Origin: Butyribacter intestini
GTDB lineage: Bacteria; Bacillota; Clostridia; Lachnospirales; Lachnospiraceae
DNA: 64,000 bases
NCBI GenBank assembly: GCA_001414325.1
Contig: LLKB01000005.1
Span: 419,060 to 483,059, forward strand
Direction: 5' to 3'
Under the pieces are notes generated by a model. That model was not told the origin of the DNA, did not search any database, and was given only the letters and a program-made list of their open reading frames with translations. Shown here in pieces: positions 46,954 through 56,341 of the stretch. How positions within the stretch are numbered: the stretch's first letter is position 1; the number at the start of each line of letters is the position of its first letter. Position numbers and translations under genes: made by a program.

Positions 46954-47628
46954 TTAAAATAATAACACTTCTTTCTCAAACATACCCAGTGTTTCCATTT
47001 GCAATCCATCTGACATCTCCTGAAGTCTTTTTGTCTCCGGAAAATCATCGGCATGGAATACACGCTGAAACGCAAGAAATACTTCCATATCATAGTCCTC
47101 TACTTCATCTATCATTATCGCCATTGCCGTTTTAGGATCAAATGCCTTTCTATAACTTCTGTCTGTTATAAGAGCCGAAAATACATCACAGGTTCTAAGT
47201 ATCCTAGACATTTCAGGGATATTTTTTCCCTTAAGACCATCTGGATACCCGGAGCCATCATAATTCTCATGGTGATGATATACTGCTTCTATTATATTTT
47301 CAGGGTAATCTTCACCTTTTAATATATCTCTGCTGTATGTCGAGTGCATCCTCACATACTTCATTTTCTCAATAACAAGTGTATCATCCTTTTCATCAGA
47401 ATACACATATCTGTTTACCCTTAACTTCCCTATATCATGCAAGACTCCTGCAACTGCAATATCATCACGGAATTGTTTGTCTTTTCCCAGTTCTTTTGAA
47501 ATAAGAACAGCCATATTGCTCACCTCAAGTGCATGGTGCATTTCTGAGCAGACTGTTTCTTTTATCTGTTTAGGAATTTTTTTATTCTCCAAAATCCTAT
47601 CAAAATAGTTTTCCATAGTAATCTTCAT
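46954..47628 (-). CDS. HD-GYP-type phosphohydrolase domain protein
   Basis: 224 residues from ATG 47628; an ATG 12 bp upstream lies in the repeated leader element and a later one is at 47616. HD domain with VLHDIGKL, HHHENYDGSGYPDGLKG (GYP motif) and RILRTCDVFSALITDRSYR, the metal-binding pattern of HD-GYP c-di-GMP phosphodiesterases. No sensor or receiver domain is attached. It probably degrades a cyclic dinucleotide or a related signal. Preceded by leader element copy 2, whose end supplies the weak ribosome site. Confidence 0.85.
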   Translation of the reverse strand: MKITMENYFDRILENKKIPKQIKETVCSEMHHALEVSNMAVLISKELGKDKQFRDDIAVAGVLHDIGKLRVNRYVYSDEKDDTLVIEKMKYVRMHSTYSRDILKGEDYPENIIEAVYHHHENYDGSGYPDGLKGKNIPEMSRILRTCDVFSALITDRSYRKAFDPKTAMAIMIDEVEDYDMEVFLAFQRVFHADDFPETKRLQEMSDGLQMETLGMFEKEVLLF

Positions 47629-47716
47629 TTCTGCACACATTTTTTGTGCATATCAAGTTTGTGTCAAGTGTGCACAGACACAAATCTTGTGTGTAAAAAA
47701 TTAGATTTTTCACACT
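47627..47716 (-). promoter_or_regulatory. Structured leader element, copy 2, before the HD-GYP gene
   Basis: Minus strand: an A/T stem GTGTGAAAAAT / ATTTTTTACAC, then AAGATTTGTGTC with loop TGTGCACACT and GACACAAA (a shortened partner arm), then TGCACA / TGTGCA and CAGAAATGAAG at the start codon. The central 9-bp stem of copies 1 and 3 is deleted. Confidence 0.7.
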
Positions 47717-47767
47717 AAAACTCCATTTAGTTTCTTGTCATTATGATATTTATTATCTAAACCTCAA

Positions 47768-49366
47768 TTACTCCTCTGAAAATAACTGCCTTTTTCTTTC
47801 TATCATCTCATCAACCCTCGATATATAAGATGTAATATCCTTAACATTCTCGCAACGCTTTACTTTCTCATCGGCAAGCATTTTCTTAGTGCTCGCTCCT
47901 GCTCCCGCTGCAAGTATTCCCTGCTTTTCCTCCATTATAAGAATATTGTATATACACTCTTTTCCTTTTCTCGCATATCCAATATTTTCCTGACCGCTGC
48001 TGCCAAAGTGTCCTGCCGAGTTTTTCTGGCGGTACATATAGTAAGGTTCATATCCCTCACTCTTTGCAAATTTCTGGCCTATATCGAGCATCTTTTCCAT
48101 AACAGCCGCCTTGTCATTTTCAGATAATATTCCATCTGCCTTGCCGCTGTTTTTCTTTTCTTCTTCATCAAGTACACTGCGAAGCCTTGAAGCCCTTTTT
48201 ACAACAAGTGAATGTATAGTCAGACTGTCAGGATTTAATTCTTTTATCCGGTGCAGGGTATCTCTGAAATCATCTTCATTCTCCCCCGGAAGCCCGATTA
48301 TGAGATCCATGTTTATGTTGTCAAATCCAACCTGTCTGGCAAGCCTAAAAGCTTCTATTGTCTGCTCCACCGTATGTTTTCTTCCAATAAGGTCTAATGT
48401 CTTTTGCTGCATCGTCTGTGGATTTACTGATATTCTTCTGACACCATGATTATACATTACTTCAAGTTTTTCTCTTGTAATGCTGTCAGGTCTGCCTGCC
48501 TCTATCGTAAATTCATATCCAAGTTCCATAGGAAAGTTTTCTTTTATGCAGCTTATAAGTCTGTCTAGCTGCATTGCCGTGAGCGTGGTCGGTGTTCCGC
48601 CGCCAACATATATACTTGTCACATTTCTATCTTTATAAATGTTCGCAAGATACTTTATCTCTCTTTCTAACGCATCAAGATATTTTTCCGCAAGATGACC
48701 GAATTTTTCATATGGATATGATGTAAATGAACAGTAAAGACAAGTAGTAGGACAGAACGGGATACCTATATAGAGACTGTAACCGGTTTTGTAATCACAT
48801 TTTTCAAGAATTTCTGCTTCCTTTTTTGCAATTTCAAGACCAAGCTCAATTTTTTCCTCACTACAGCAGTAAGTATCTCTAAGTTCTTTTCTTACTTCAT
48901 CCTCTATTTTTCCAGACAATAGCTCATTCATGGCTATCTTTGCAGGTCTTACCCCTGTCATTGTCCCCCATAAAGGTATTACTCTCTTTAATAAGTGACC
49001 GTCTGATATATCATTGAGTTTTTCAGCCGGTATATCTCTAAGCTGCTCAAAAATGAGCTTTTTCAGTACATTTTTATAATATGTTCTGTACGGATGTGTC
49101 GTCTTATCTTTATTTTTATGCCAGTCTTTTTCACCTGTTACCTCTTCCGTTTTCTTTAAGTCGTAATCTCCACAGATAACTTCTACAGCTATCTGTTTCA
49201 TTGAAAGACTGATATTTACCGTGAGTAAAATATCATCCGCAAACTCATACTCACTTCTTTCCTCACCGCAGATAACCACAGCACTTCTCTGTCCCGGAAA
49301 AAAACTGTTTATAAGAGCCTGTATCTCATAGTCAAAATCACGCTCTGACAAATTTATCTCTATCAT
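47768..49366 (-). CDS. hemZ: Coproporphyrinogen dehydrogenase-like radical SAM protein HemZ
   Basis: 532 residues. After an N-terminal ~165-residue region, a radical-SAM core with IGIPFCPTTCLYCSFTSYP (Cx3Cx2C), IYVGGGTPT, IEAGRPDSI and DLIIGLPGE, and a HemW/HemN-like C-terminus (YYMYRQKNSAGHFGS). Matches the HemZ family found in the relA region of many Clostridia. No other heme genes are near, so true coproporphyrinogen oxidation is uncertain; HemN-like heme chaperone or another radical reaction is possible. It starts 9 bp after the MBL hydrolase gene. Confidence 0.9.
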   Translation of the reverse strand: MIEINLSERDFDYEIQALINSFFPGQRSAVVICGEERSEYEFADDILLTVNISLSMKQIAVEVICGDYDLKKTEEVTGEKDWHKNKDKTTHPYRTYYKNVLKKLIFEQLRDIPAEKLNDISDGHLLKRVIPLWGTMTGVRPAKIAMNELLSGKIEDEVRKELRDTYCCSEEKIELGLEIAKKEAEILEKCDYKTGYSLYIGIPFCPTTCLYCSFTSYPYEKFGHLAEKYLDALEREIKYLANIYKDRNVTSIYVGGGTPTTLTAMQLDRLISCIKENFPMELGYEFTIEAGRPDSITREKLEVMYNHGVRRISVNPQTMQQKTLDLIGRKHTVEQTIEAFRLARQVGFDNINMDLIIGLPGENEDDFRDTLHRIKELNPDSLTIHSLVVKRASRLRSVLDEEEKKNSGKADGILSENDKAAVMEKMLDIGQKFAKSEGYEPYYMYRQKNSAGHFGSSGQENIGYARKGKECIYNILIMEEKQGILAAGAGASTKKMLADEKVKRCENVKDITSYISRVDEMIERKRQLFSEE

Positions 49367-49375
49367 AATAACACC

Positions 49376-50011
49376 CTATTCCACGGCAAAAGGATTGAGC
49401 ATCTTCTCATCCTTAATATTTGTCATCATTCCATGTCCCGTATAAACTCTTACATAATCAGGAAGTACAAAAAGTTTCTCTCTTATAGAACGCACTATCT
49501 CACCCATGCTTCCTCCCGGAAAATCTGTTCTTCCGACCGACTGCTGAAAAAGTGTATCTCCTGAGAACAATATTCCACTACCTGTAAAGTAGTAACACAT
49601 TCCGCCTTTTGTATGACCCGGTGTCAGCAGACATCTTACTTTCTCTCCAAGTAATTCTATCTCCTGACCGTCATTTAAAAACTCATCAGCTTTTACTGTA
49701 TATCCGCTGCCAAACTGTGATGAGAGGTTTATATCAGGATTTTCGAGTGTTTCTTTTTCCGCTGCTGCGGCATAAACCTTTATGCCATATCTGTTTCTTA
49801 TCTCATCGACTGCACCGATATGGTCAAAATGACCATGTGTAAGAAGTATCGCAACCGGTTTTAACTCTTTCTTTTCTATAAAGTCTGCTATATTCCCTGC
49901 TTCTTCGCCAGGGTCAACTATAACACATTCTCTTGTATCTGTATTACTCAAAAAATAACAGTTTGTCTGAACCGGTCCTACAACCTTAAAATCACATTTT
50001 AACTGACTCAT
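49376..50011 (-). CDS. MBL-fold hydrolase (glyoxalase II-like)
   Basis: 211 residues from ATG 50011, with GGAG 6 nt upstream. Metallo-beta-lactamase motif THGHFDHIG, with further ligands in LTPGHTKGG, FSGDTLF and YTGHGMMT: the binuclear metal set of glyoxalase II-like hydrolases. In this conserved neighbourhood (relA, MBL, hemZ) its substrate is not established. Cytosolic. Confidence 0.9.
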   Translation of the reverse strand: MSQLKCDFKVVGPVQTNCYFLSNTDTRECVIVDPGEEAGNIADFIEKKELKPVAILLTHGHFDHIGAVDEIRNRYGIKVYAAAAEKETLENPDINLSSQFGSGYTVKADEFLNDGQEIELLGEKVRCLLTPGHTKGGMCYYFTGSGILFSGDTLFQQSVGRTDFPGGSMGEIVRSIREKLFVLPDYVRVYTGHGMMTNIKDEKMLNPFAVE

Positions 50012-50110
50012 CATTATCTCCATTCCACTTATAAAATATATTTCCAAAGCTGCGGCCGTCTACCACACCCTGAAATAAACAGTACATATCAAAAAACTTG
50101 ATACAATCCG

Positions 50111-52429
50111 CTACGCCTGTGTTCTCTGTATATCTTTTATTCCTTCTATCTGTCTTATCTTCTTTGTAACTTCATGTAACGCTTCAACTCCACAGATTGC
50201 AAAACCTACATTTATCGTTGCTATTCCCTGTTTGCTCGTTCTTATGTTCATCGACTTTACATCTATCTTCAACTCTGTAAATACTTTTGTTATCTCCAGT
50301 AAAAGTCCCATTCTGTCATTTGCATAGATGATTATCTCAGCATCATAAAGCTCATTGTCCTTGCCCTCAGGACTTACCTGCCATTCTGCTTCTATTATAC
50401 GATGCCTGTCCGCCTCTGAAAGATTCATCATATTTATACAGTCAGTTCTGTGTATCGAAACACCTCGTCCTCTTGTGACAAATCCGATTATCTCATCACC
50501 CGGAACCGGATTGCAGCACTTAGAGAATCTTACTGATACATCATCTATTCCCGCAACAACTATACCATTTTTAGAACGAACCGATGCCGCTTTATTTTGC
50601 TGTGCTCCAGCAGTTGCCGTACTTCCATTTACAGCTTCCAGTATATCCTTATCAGTAGGTGATGTAGGATTTTTCTTTCTGTAATCACTCTGAAGCTTGT
50701 TTATAACCTGACCTTCCTTTAAACCACCATGTCCTACCGCTGCAAGAACTGAATCCCAATCCTTAAATCCATATTTCTTCTTGCAGGTATCTGTATATTC
50801 AGGTTTTATAAGCTCATACAGGTTTATTCCCTGTGCTTTACAGTAATTTGCAAGCAGCTCTTTCCCTTTTATTATATTTTCTTCTTTGTACTGCGAGCGG
50901 AACCACTGGTTTATCTTATTTTTAGCCTGTGTACTCTTTACAATAGAGAGCCAGTCACGACTTGGTCCTCTTGAGTTTTGCGAAGTGATTATCTCCACTC
51001 TGTCACCATTTTGTAATTTATACTCAATAGGCACAAGATTTCCATTTACCCTTGCACCAACCATCTTGTTTCCTACAGCACTGTGAACCGCATACGCAAA
51101 ATCAATAGGTGTAGAATCTGCCGGAAGATTTTTAACATCACCATCTTTGGTAAAACAGTAAACATGGTCTGAGAAAAGATCCAGGTCACTCTTTAAAAGA
51201 CTTAAAAATTCCTTATTGTCAGACATATCTCTCTGCCACTCAAGAATTCTTCTGAGCCATGCGAGTTTTTCCTCCTCGCTGTCGGCAGTATTGTGTCCGT
51301 ACTGGTTTTCCTTATATTTCCAATGTGCAGCAATACCGTACTCAGCAGTTCTATGCATCTCATAGGTTCTTATCTGTATCTCAAAAGGCTGACCCTGCGG
51401 TCCGATAAGAGTTGTATGAAGTGACTGATAATTATTTGGTTTCGGCATAGCTATATAATCTTTAAAATGCCCTGGAATAGGCTTATATATCTCATGTATG
51501 ACACCAAGAGCCGTATAACATTCTCTCTCAGTATCTACGATTATCCTCACGGCAAAAAGGTCATATATCTGTTCAAGTTTTTTGTTCTGCGTTATCATCT
51601 TTTTGTAGATGCTGAAATAATGCTTTGCCCTGCCATCGATAGTTGCTTCTATACCGGCCTCTTTGATATGTTTATCTACCTCGGAAACTATCTGCTTGAT
51701 AAATTCCTCTCTCCTGCCCCTGCCCTTATCTATCCTCTCAACAAGGTCATTATATACATCCGGCTCAAGATATTTGAAAGCAAGATCATCAAGTTCAACT
51801 TTAACTTTAGAAATACCAAGTCTGTCTGCGATAGGTGCATAGATATCGAGTGTCTCCCTTGATTTTTCCTTCTGCTTTTCAGGCGTCTGATATTGCATTG
51901 TTCTCTGATTGTGAAGTCTGTCTGCAAGTTTTATAAGGATAACTCTTATATCCTTTGCCATTGCAAGAAACATCTTTCTTAAGTTCTCTGCCTGAACTTC
52001 TACCTTGTCGGCAACATAGTTTAACTGTGTAAGCTTTGTAACTCCATCGACAAGAAGTGCAACCTCGTCACCAAACTCAGCCGCTATCTCCTCACTTGTC
52101 ATAACCGTATCTTCAACAACATCGTGAAGCATACCTGCAACTATAGTCTCCTTATCAAGCTCCAGTTCGGCAAGTATGATACAGACACACACCGGATGGA
52201 TGATATATGGCTCACCCGATTTTCTAAGCTGTCCGTCATGTGCTTTATATGCTATCTTATATGCTTTTTCAATCTGTGATATATCTCCTGACGGATGATA
52301 TCTCTTTATCATGGCTATCAATTTGTCATAAAGAATCTGCGGATCCGTAAAATCTTCCGGTATCATACTGGTTTTTAATTCCCCATTATCTATCTTCAGC
52401 TCCATACTCTTTTTATCAGTCTTATCCAT
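50111..52429 (-). CDS. Bifunctional (p)ppGpp synthetase/hydrolase (RelA/SpoT homologue)
   Basis: 772 residues from ATG 52429 (GGAGG 6 nt upstream; the frame extends 12 codons further). HD hydrolase domain with AGMLHDVVEDT, synthetase domain with DGRAKHYFSIYKKM and ALGVIHEIYKPIPGHFKDYI, TGS domain (VYCFTKDGDVKNLPADSTP), a zinc/RIS-like region CCNPVPGDEIIGF and a C-terminal ACT domain. Makes and breaks the stringent-response alarmone. First gene of the relA, MBL, hemZ group. Confidence 0.95.
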   Translation of the reverse strand: MDKTDKKSMELKIDNGELKTSMIPEDFTDPQILYDKLIAMIKRYHPSGDISQIEKAYKIAYKAHDGQLRKSGEPYIIHPVCVCIILAELELDKETIVAGMLHDVVEDTVMTSEEIAAEFGDEVALLVDGVTKLTQLNYVADKVEVQAENLRKMFLAMAKDIRVILIKLADRLHNQRTMQYQTPEKQKEKSRETLDIYAPIADRLGISKVKVELDDLAFKYLEPDVYNDLVERIDKGRGRREEFIKQIVSEVDKHIKEAGIEATIDGRAKHYFSIYKKMITQNKKLEQIYDLFAVRIIVDTERECYTALGVIHEIYKPIPGHFKDYIAMPKPNNYQSLHTTLIGPQGQPFEIQIRTYEMHRTAEYGIAAHWKYKENQYGHNTADSEEEKLAWLRRILEWQRDMSDNKEFLSLLKSDLDLFSDHVYCFTKDGDVKNLPADSTPIDFAYAVHSAVGNKMVGARVNGNLVPIEYKLQNGDRVEIITSQNSRGPSRDWLSIVKSTQAKNKINQWFRSQYKEENIIKGKELLANYCKAQGINLYELIKPEYTDTCKKKYGFKDWDSVLAAVGHGGLKEGQVINKLQSDYRKKNPTSPTDKDILEAVNGSTATAGAQQNKAASVRSKNGIVVAGIDDVSVRFSKCCNPVPGDEIIGFVTRGRGVSIHRTDCINMMNLSEADRHRIIEAEWQVSPEGKDNELYDAEIIIYANDRMGLLLEITKVFTELKIDVKSMNIRTSKQGIATINVGFAICGVEALHEVTKKIRQIEGIKDIQRTQA

Positions 52430-52483
52430 ATGCTGCCTCCATCCTGTGTAATATAATTTAAACATTCACAAAGCATTTGATTT

Positions 52484-53500
52484 CTATTCCTGTGAATAAC
52501 TCCATGCTGCCTTAATCTGCTTTATAATCCTTCCGATACTCCACCGCTTCTTTGAATTGGCGATACTATTCGGATCATTTATAAGAAGCTTTCCTTTAGA
52601 ATCAATTCCTTTTATTACTATAAAATGTCCCTGGGTCGTAAAATCCCCCGGTGACATACTGCATATCATAGGTCTTTTCTGTTTAAGTTCTGCTTTTATT
52701 GAAGCAGCATTTAACGAAACTTTCTTTACTGAAAGTTCAAAGTCCTTTGCCCCCTCCGTCATAAGTGTCCATGATGTTCCTGTATCATCATTATAATAAT
52801 TATTATTTGAACAATATTCCGCTATATCCGCCGGTGTCATTGCCGTATCTTTTGTTATCCCTGCATAGACCATTGCAAGGCAGGTAGGACCACAGCCATT
52901 AACTGCAATCATCGAGTTCCCGTATTTTACATATCCCCATCTGGTATCCCACTGCTGTAATAAAGGTATCCCTTTTTTTAACTCATTTGCACTTATCCTT
53001 CCATTTGCTTCAATGTCCTTATCATGCTTAGGGTAGCCTGCCACAAACTCTATAGTTTCGTGATTTTTTATCGCAAGATTTAATAGTTCCTTAGGATATT
53101 TTGATATGTTCATAAGTATATCTTCAACACCGTCATATCTGCCCTTTAACCTCACAAGGCTGTTATATAGTTTTTCATACCCCTTTGGCACATTTGCAGG
53201 TACATCTGCTTCATCATCTGCCGGCTTTGCAGTCGCTTTCTTCTTTTTCACCTCAGGTGTCTGTTTATTTTCTGCTTTTGGTTCATAAGTCTGCTCCGCC
53301 ATTTTCGGAGTTTCCTTACTGCTCTTTTTTGAACTGCCATGTCCGCCTGTAAGTCCTCTTACTAAAGAAAAAACGCCAAACAAGGCAAAAAGCATAACTA
53401 TAAGAAGCACAGCTCTTGCTATCATAACCTGCCTTCTTCTTTTTCTTCTTCGTATTCTTCTCTCTAGGTATCTTCTGTACTCTATCTCCTCACGCGTCAC
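52484..53500 (-). CDS. Membrane-anchored C39-like cysteine peptidase
   Basis: 338 residues from GTG 53500. A very basic N-terminus (RRYLERRIRRRKRRRQ), one TM helix (about 25-48; ARAVLLIVMLFALFGVFSLV), a Lys/Pro-rich linker, and an extracytoplasmic papain-like domain (about 175-335): Cys in VNGCGPTCLAMVYAG, His in TQGHFIVIKG and Asn/Asp in LLINDPNS. This is the Peptidase_C39_2 pattern of wall-associated cysteine peptidases or amidases. Substrate unknown. It precedes the relA homologue by about 50 bp and may share its transcript. Confidence 0.85.
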   Translation of the reverse strand: MTREEIEYRRYLERRIRRRKRRRQVMIARAVLLIVMLFALFGVFSLVRGLTGGHGSSKKSSKETPKMAEQTYEPKAENKQTPEVKKKKATAKPADDEADVPANVPKGYEKLYNSLVRLKGRYDGVEDILMNISKYPKELLNLAIKNHETIEFVAGYPKHDKDIEANGRISANELKKGIPLLQQWDTRWGYVKYGNSMIAVNGCGPTCLAMVYAGITKDTAMTPADIAEYCSNNNYYNDDTGTSWTLMTEGAKDFELSVKKVSLNAASIKAELKQKRPMICSMSPGDFTTQGHFIVIKGIDSKGKLLINDPNSIANSKKRWSIGRIIKQIKAAWSYSQE

Positions 53501-53568
53501 TCTATCAAAGCCCCTCTCTGGTTGTCTGTCACACCACGGATGTGAACATTAACCCTCACTTACTTACC

Positions 53569-53757
53569 CTACATATCAAATTCCATAAGCTTTGCCATAA
53601 GCTCATCAAATTCATCTGAAGTGATATTCTCATTCTCAAACTCATCTGTTATAAGTTCCTCTATCTCATCCCATTCATAGCAGCTCTTATTGTCAGCCAA
53701 TTTATCAATCTCTTTATTCCACTTTCTATAAAAACTGCTCTTATCTTCCTTACCCAT
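53569..53757 (-). CDS. Small acidic hypothetical protein
   Basis: 62 residues, very acidic (TDEFENENITSDEFDELMAK), no membrane helix. GGAGG 6 nt before the ATG and lack of overlap with another gene support it as real. Family not recognised. It lies just upstream of the C39-like gene, in the same direction. Confidence 0.65.
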   Translation of the reverse strand: MGKEDKSSFYRKWNKEIDKLADNKSCYEWDEIEELITDEFENENITSDEFDELMAKLMEFDM

Positions 53758-53789
53758 ATATTTCCTCCGTATCCGTTTCGCTAATCAGA

Positions 53790-53857
53790 CCTTTGTGAAA
53801 CTGTCTTTATCCTTGATAAATTGCACAAATATAACAAATAATGTTTCACAATAACCT
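53790..53857. repeat. Family A short hairpin repeat
   Basis: TTTGTGAAACTG ... TGTTTCACAATAACC ends enclose CTTGATAAATTGCACAAATA and TAACAAATAATG, as in the outer arms at 20797 and 59325. It lies upstream of the small acidic gene. Confidence 0.7.
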
Positions 53858-53901
53858 GTGTTTAGATAATAATACATTATACACCCATGTCCGTCAAATT
53901 T

Positions 53902-55167
53902 TCAAACCATTTCATTAAGATAAAACTTATTTTTTTGTAACATATGCTCCCCAAACTGCGAAATCGTCATTTTTTTGTACTTATCATTTCTATTTTCATC
54001 ACAAAAATCACTTTGTGTATCATTTTTCTCACTGTACTCTGTCACCATACTTTTTCTTCCAAGGTGTATATTCCACTTTCCATTATTTTCTTCTATAAAA
54101 TCATCTTCTATTTCAACATACATATTCTCTTCACACTCAGTTGTGAACATTTTAACAAAACTTTTTATATTGATTACCCTCGCCATAAGAAGCTCAAATG
54201 TCTGTCTTTTTAATATTTTTTGACCCCCTTTAACATTTCTTTCATCATTAAGGATTTTATCGACAAAATATGACTCATCAAATTTAAGCTTTGATATACC
54301 TTTTTTCTGCATATCACCTTTGCGGTATGAATATTCAAAAAGTGCATCAATATATTTTTCTGTACCGTCTCTCTCATCAAATATCACTGTCTCAACAGTC
54401 TCCGGATTATCTTCACATATATACATCACATACCCCGTGATTTTACCGGCTTTCACAAAAACAGCCAGCTCACCGCCACAGGCTTTCATCTCTCTGTTTT
54501 TCTGTTCAAAATAAAACTCATCTCTCTTTACATAACAGTCAAATATTTCTGACATTATCTTTTCAGACCTGATTATAAATTCCGACTTCTGTTTTTCTGA
54601 CAATTCAGCATACCCGATAACCTCAATTTCATTTGATGACATTTCAGCATAAACAGCAGCTTTTATTTCATTTTGTGCTATTTTGTCATACCCTGCCGCC
54701 AACAATTTATTGTCAATATTTTTTCTTTCACCATTCCTCGAAACAATCTCAAATGAATTTACCGTATAAACATTTGTAAAATCATATGGGAGATAGATTT
54801 TTTCATCAGCCGGCATAAGATAAACAAACGGTGCATCCTTTTCATAAAGATATCTGAAACTCTCTCTTAAGAGTGCATCCATATATCCCCTGTGCCTGTA
54901 TGCCTTGTCGGTACAAACTCCCACAATATAATATATTGTTTTTTCACTGCCGAAAAGCTGCATACGGTACGGATTCAGATGCAGCATACTCTCTTCACCG
55001 TAAATAATCGTCGTGCTCTCTTTCCATCTGTCTGAAAAATAAAACGATATATATTCTGTGCTGTCATCAAAATTATTTTTCCACAACCTCCTGCATACTT
55101 CCTCCAGTTTTTTTGTACGCTCACAAGGCTTTATAATTTTCACCTTGGCTTTATCATATCTACTCAT
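53902..55167 (-). CDS. GNAT-type acetyltransferase (Eis-like) with C-terminal SCP2-like part
   Basis: 421 residues from ATG 55167, overlapping the previous stop by 8 bp. GNAT core with IVGVCTDKAYRHRGYMDALLRESF (acetyl-CoA pyrophosphate loop in RHRGYMDAL) near residues 85-110, a second GNAT-like half, and a C-terminal sterol-carrier-like segment (ELLMARVINIKSFVKMF ... WNIHLGRKSM), the three-part layout of Eis-type enzymes. Acetylates an amine substrate, possibly an aminoglycoside, peptide or surface sugar. Coupled to wall-polymer genes, so a surface-modification role is plausible but unproven. Confidence 0.82.
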   Translation of the reverse strand: MSRYDKAKVKIIKPCERTKKLEEVCRRLWKNNFDDSTEYISFYFSDRWKESTTIIYGEESMLHLNPYRMQLFGSEKTIYYIVGVCTDKAYRHRGYMDALLRESFRYLYEKDAPFVYLMPADEKIYLPYDFTNVYTVNSFEIVSRNGERKNIDNKLLAAGYDKIAQNEIKAAVYAEMSSNEIEVIGYAELSEKQKSEFIIRSEKIMSEIFDCYVKRDEFYFEQKNREMKACGGELAVFVKAGKITGYVMYICEDNPETVETVIFDERDGTEKYIDALFEYSYRKGDMQKKGISKLKFDESYFVDKILNDERNVKGGQKILKRQTFELLMARVINIKSFVKMFTTECEENMYVEIEDDFIEENNGKWNIHLGRKSMVTEYSEKNDTQSDFCDENRNDKYKKMTISQFGEHMLQKNKFYLNEMV

Positions 55168-56341
55168 GCTTTTTTCCAATCTCCCTGTTTACCATCATAT
55201 CTAAAAGAATATTTCCAACCGGTCCCTGTCCTGCCTTACAATAGAACATATTTTTCACTCGTTCCCTGTCTTTTCTTCCGTAATCTCCACCGTTTTCAAT
55301 GACTCCTTTTATCTGTTCAAAAAGTTCGTCAAAATTCTCCGCTTTCTCTCCCGGCGTTACATCCTCATATTCAAAATACATTTCCCTGTCTTTTTCAAGA
55401 TAATGCTTATAATCATAGCAATAAAACAGTATAGGTCTGTCAAGCAGCAGATAATCAATATAAATACTTGAATAGTCTGTTATCAGTGCTTTTGATTCGA
55501 TTGTAAGTATCTGTGTGTCTATATCCTCTCTTGTAATATCAATAATATGAGGATATTTTTCAAGATTTTCAATTTCCTCCCTGTGATAAAAATGTTTCTT
55601 TATAACAAGATAATAATCTTTCCCTGCAAGGTATTTTTCAAGTTTATCCAGTTCAAAAATCTTTTCAATATGAATAGGTTCTTTTCCTTCATTTCTATGT
55701 GTCGGGCAATAAAGTATTATATTTTTACCCGGAAAATAAGGCTTCGGTTTTTTCTCATCAAAAAAAATATCACTTCGTGGCTGCCCCAGACATATTATCT
55801 GGTCTTTTCTTCTTCTAAACGCACTCTGATAAATAGGCACAAACATCTCACTTGTCGCAACAAAGTACATTTTTCCAAGCGGTATATAAATAAGACTGTC
55901 TCTTAACTTCTGTTTCGGACTGTCCCAGTTTTTTTCATATTTGTTGTCATAAACTACCTTTTTAAGCGGTACACCATGCCAAAGGTCGATTATTATCGCA
56001 TTTCCGAGGAATGTATGTTCAAGGTCACTTATACCATTCGAGATAACTGCATATCCTGCACGAAGCTGAACTTTTCTTGCTTCTTTTGTTCCCCACAGGC
56101 AAGCCTCATATCCCATTTTTCTTATTTCATCAACAATAGTTTTGTCTTTTGTTATCCATACTGCCCTTATATCATCCCTGTCTGATGCCTCTATAAACAA
56201 CTGTTTTGAGTTGTCTGCAAACCTCTCCCCAAGCCATGCTCCAAATACACACAGCTTGTAATCTCTGGGCATGAGCATTGTAAGAAACATAACAATATAC
56301 TTAAATACCACTTTAACTGCTTTTAATACTTTTATCATCAC
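55160..56341 (-). CDS. CDP-glycerol glycerophosphotransferase family protein
   Basis: 393 residues. Short N-terminal amphipathic/hydrophobic segment (VVFKYIVMFLTMLM), then the TagB/TagF fold: IIIDLWHGVPLKK (catalytic His), LGQPRSDIFF, ILYCPTHRNEG and LITDYSSIYIDYLLLDRPILFY (nucleotide binding). Transfers glycerol-phosphate from CDP-glycerol to a teichoic-acid primer or chain at the membrane's inner face. Its start overlaps the stop of the glycosyltransferase by one base, so the two are translated together. Confidence 0.9.
   Translation of the reverse strand: MMIKVLKAVKVVFKYIVMFLTMLMPRDYKLCVFGAWLGERFADNSKQLFIEASDRDDIRAVWITKDKTIVDEIRKMGYEACLWGTKEARKVQLRAGYAVISNGISDLEHTFLGNAIIIDLWHGVPLKKVVYDNKYEKNWDSPKQKLRDSLIYIPLGKMYFVATSEMFVPIYQSAFRRRKDQIICLGQPRSDIFFDEKKPKPYFPGKNIILYCPTHRNEGKEPIHIEKIFELDKLEKYLAGKDYYLVIKKHFYHREEIENLEKYPHIIDITREDIDTQILTIESKALITDYSSIYIDYLLLDRPILFYCYDYKHYLEKDREMYFEYEDVTPGEKAENFDELFEQIKGVIENGGDYGRKDRERVKNMFYCKAGQGPVGNILLDMMVNREIGKKHE

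Noticed and set aside
46771-46962. 63-codon plus-strand frame and short minus-strand frames between aspS and the HD-GYP gene
   Set aside because: No ribosome binding site, no recognisable sequence, and the region overlaps the aspS promoter area.
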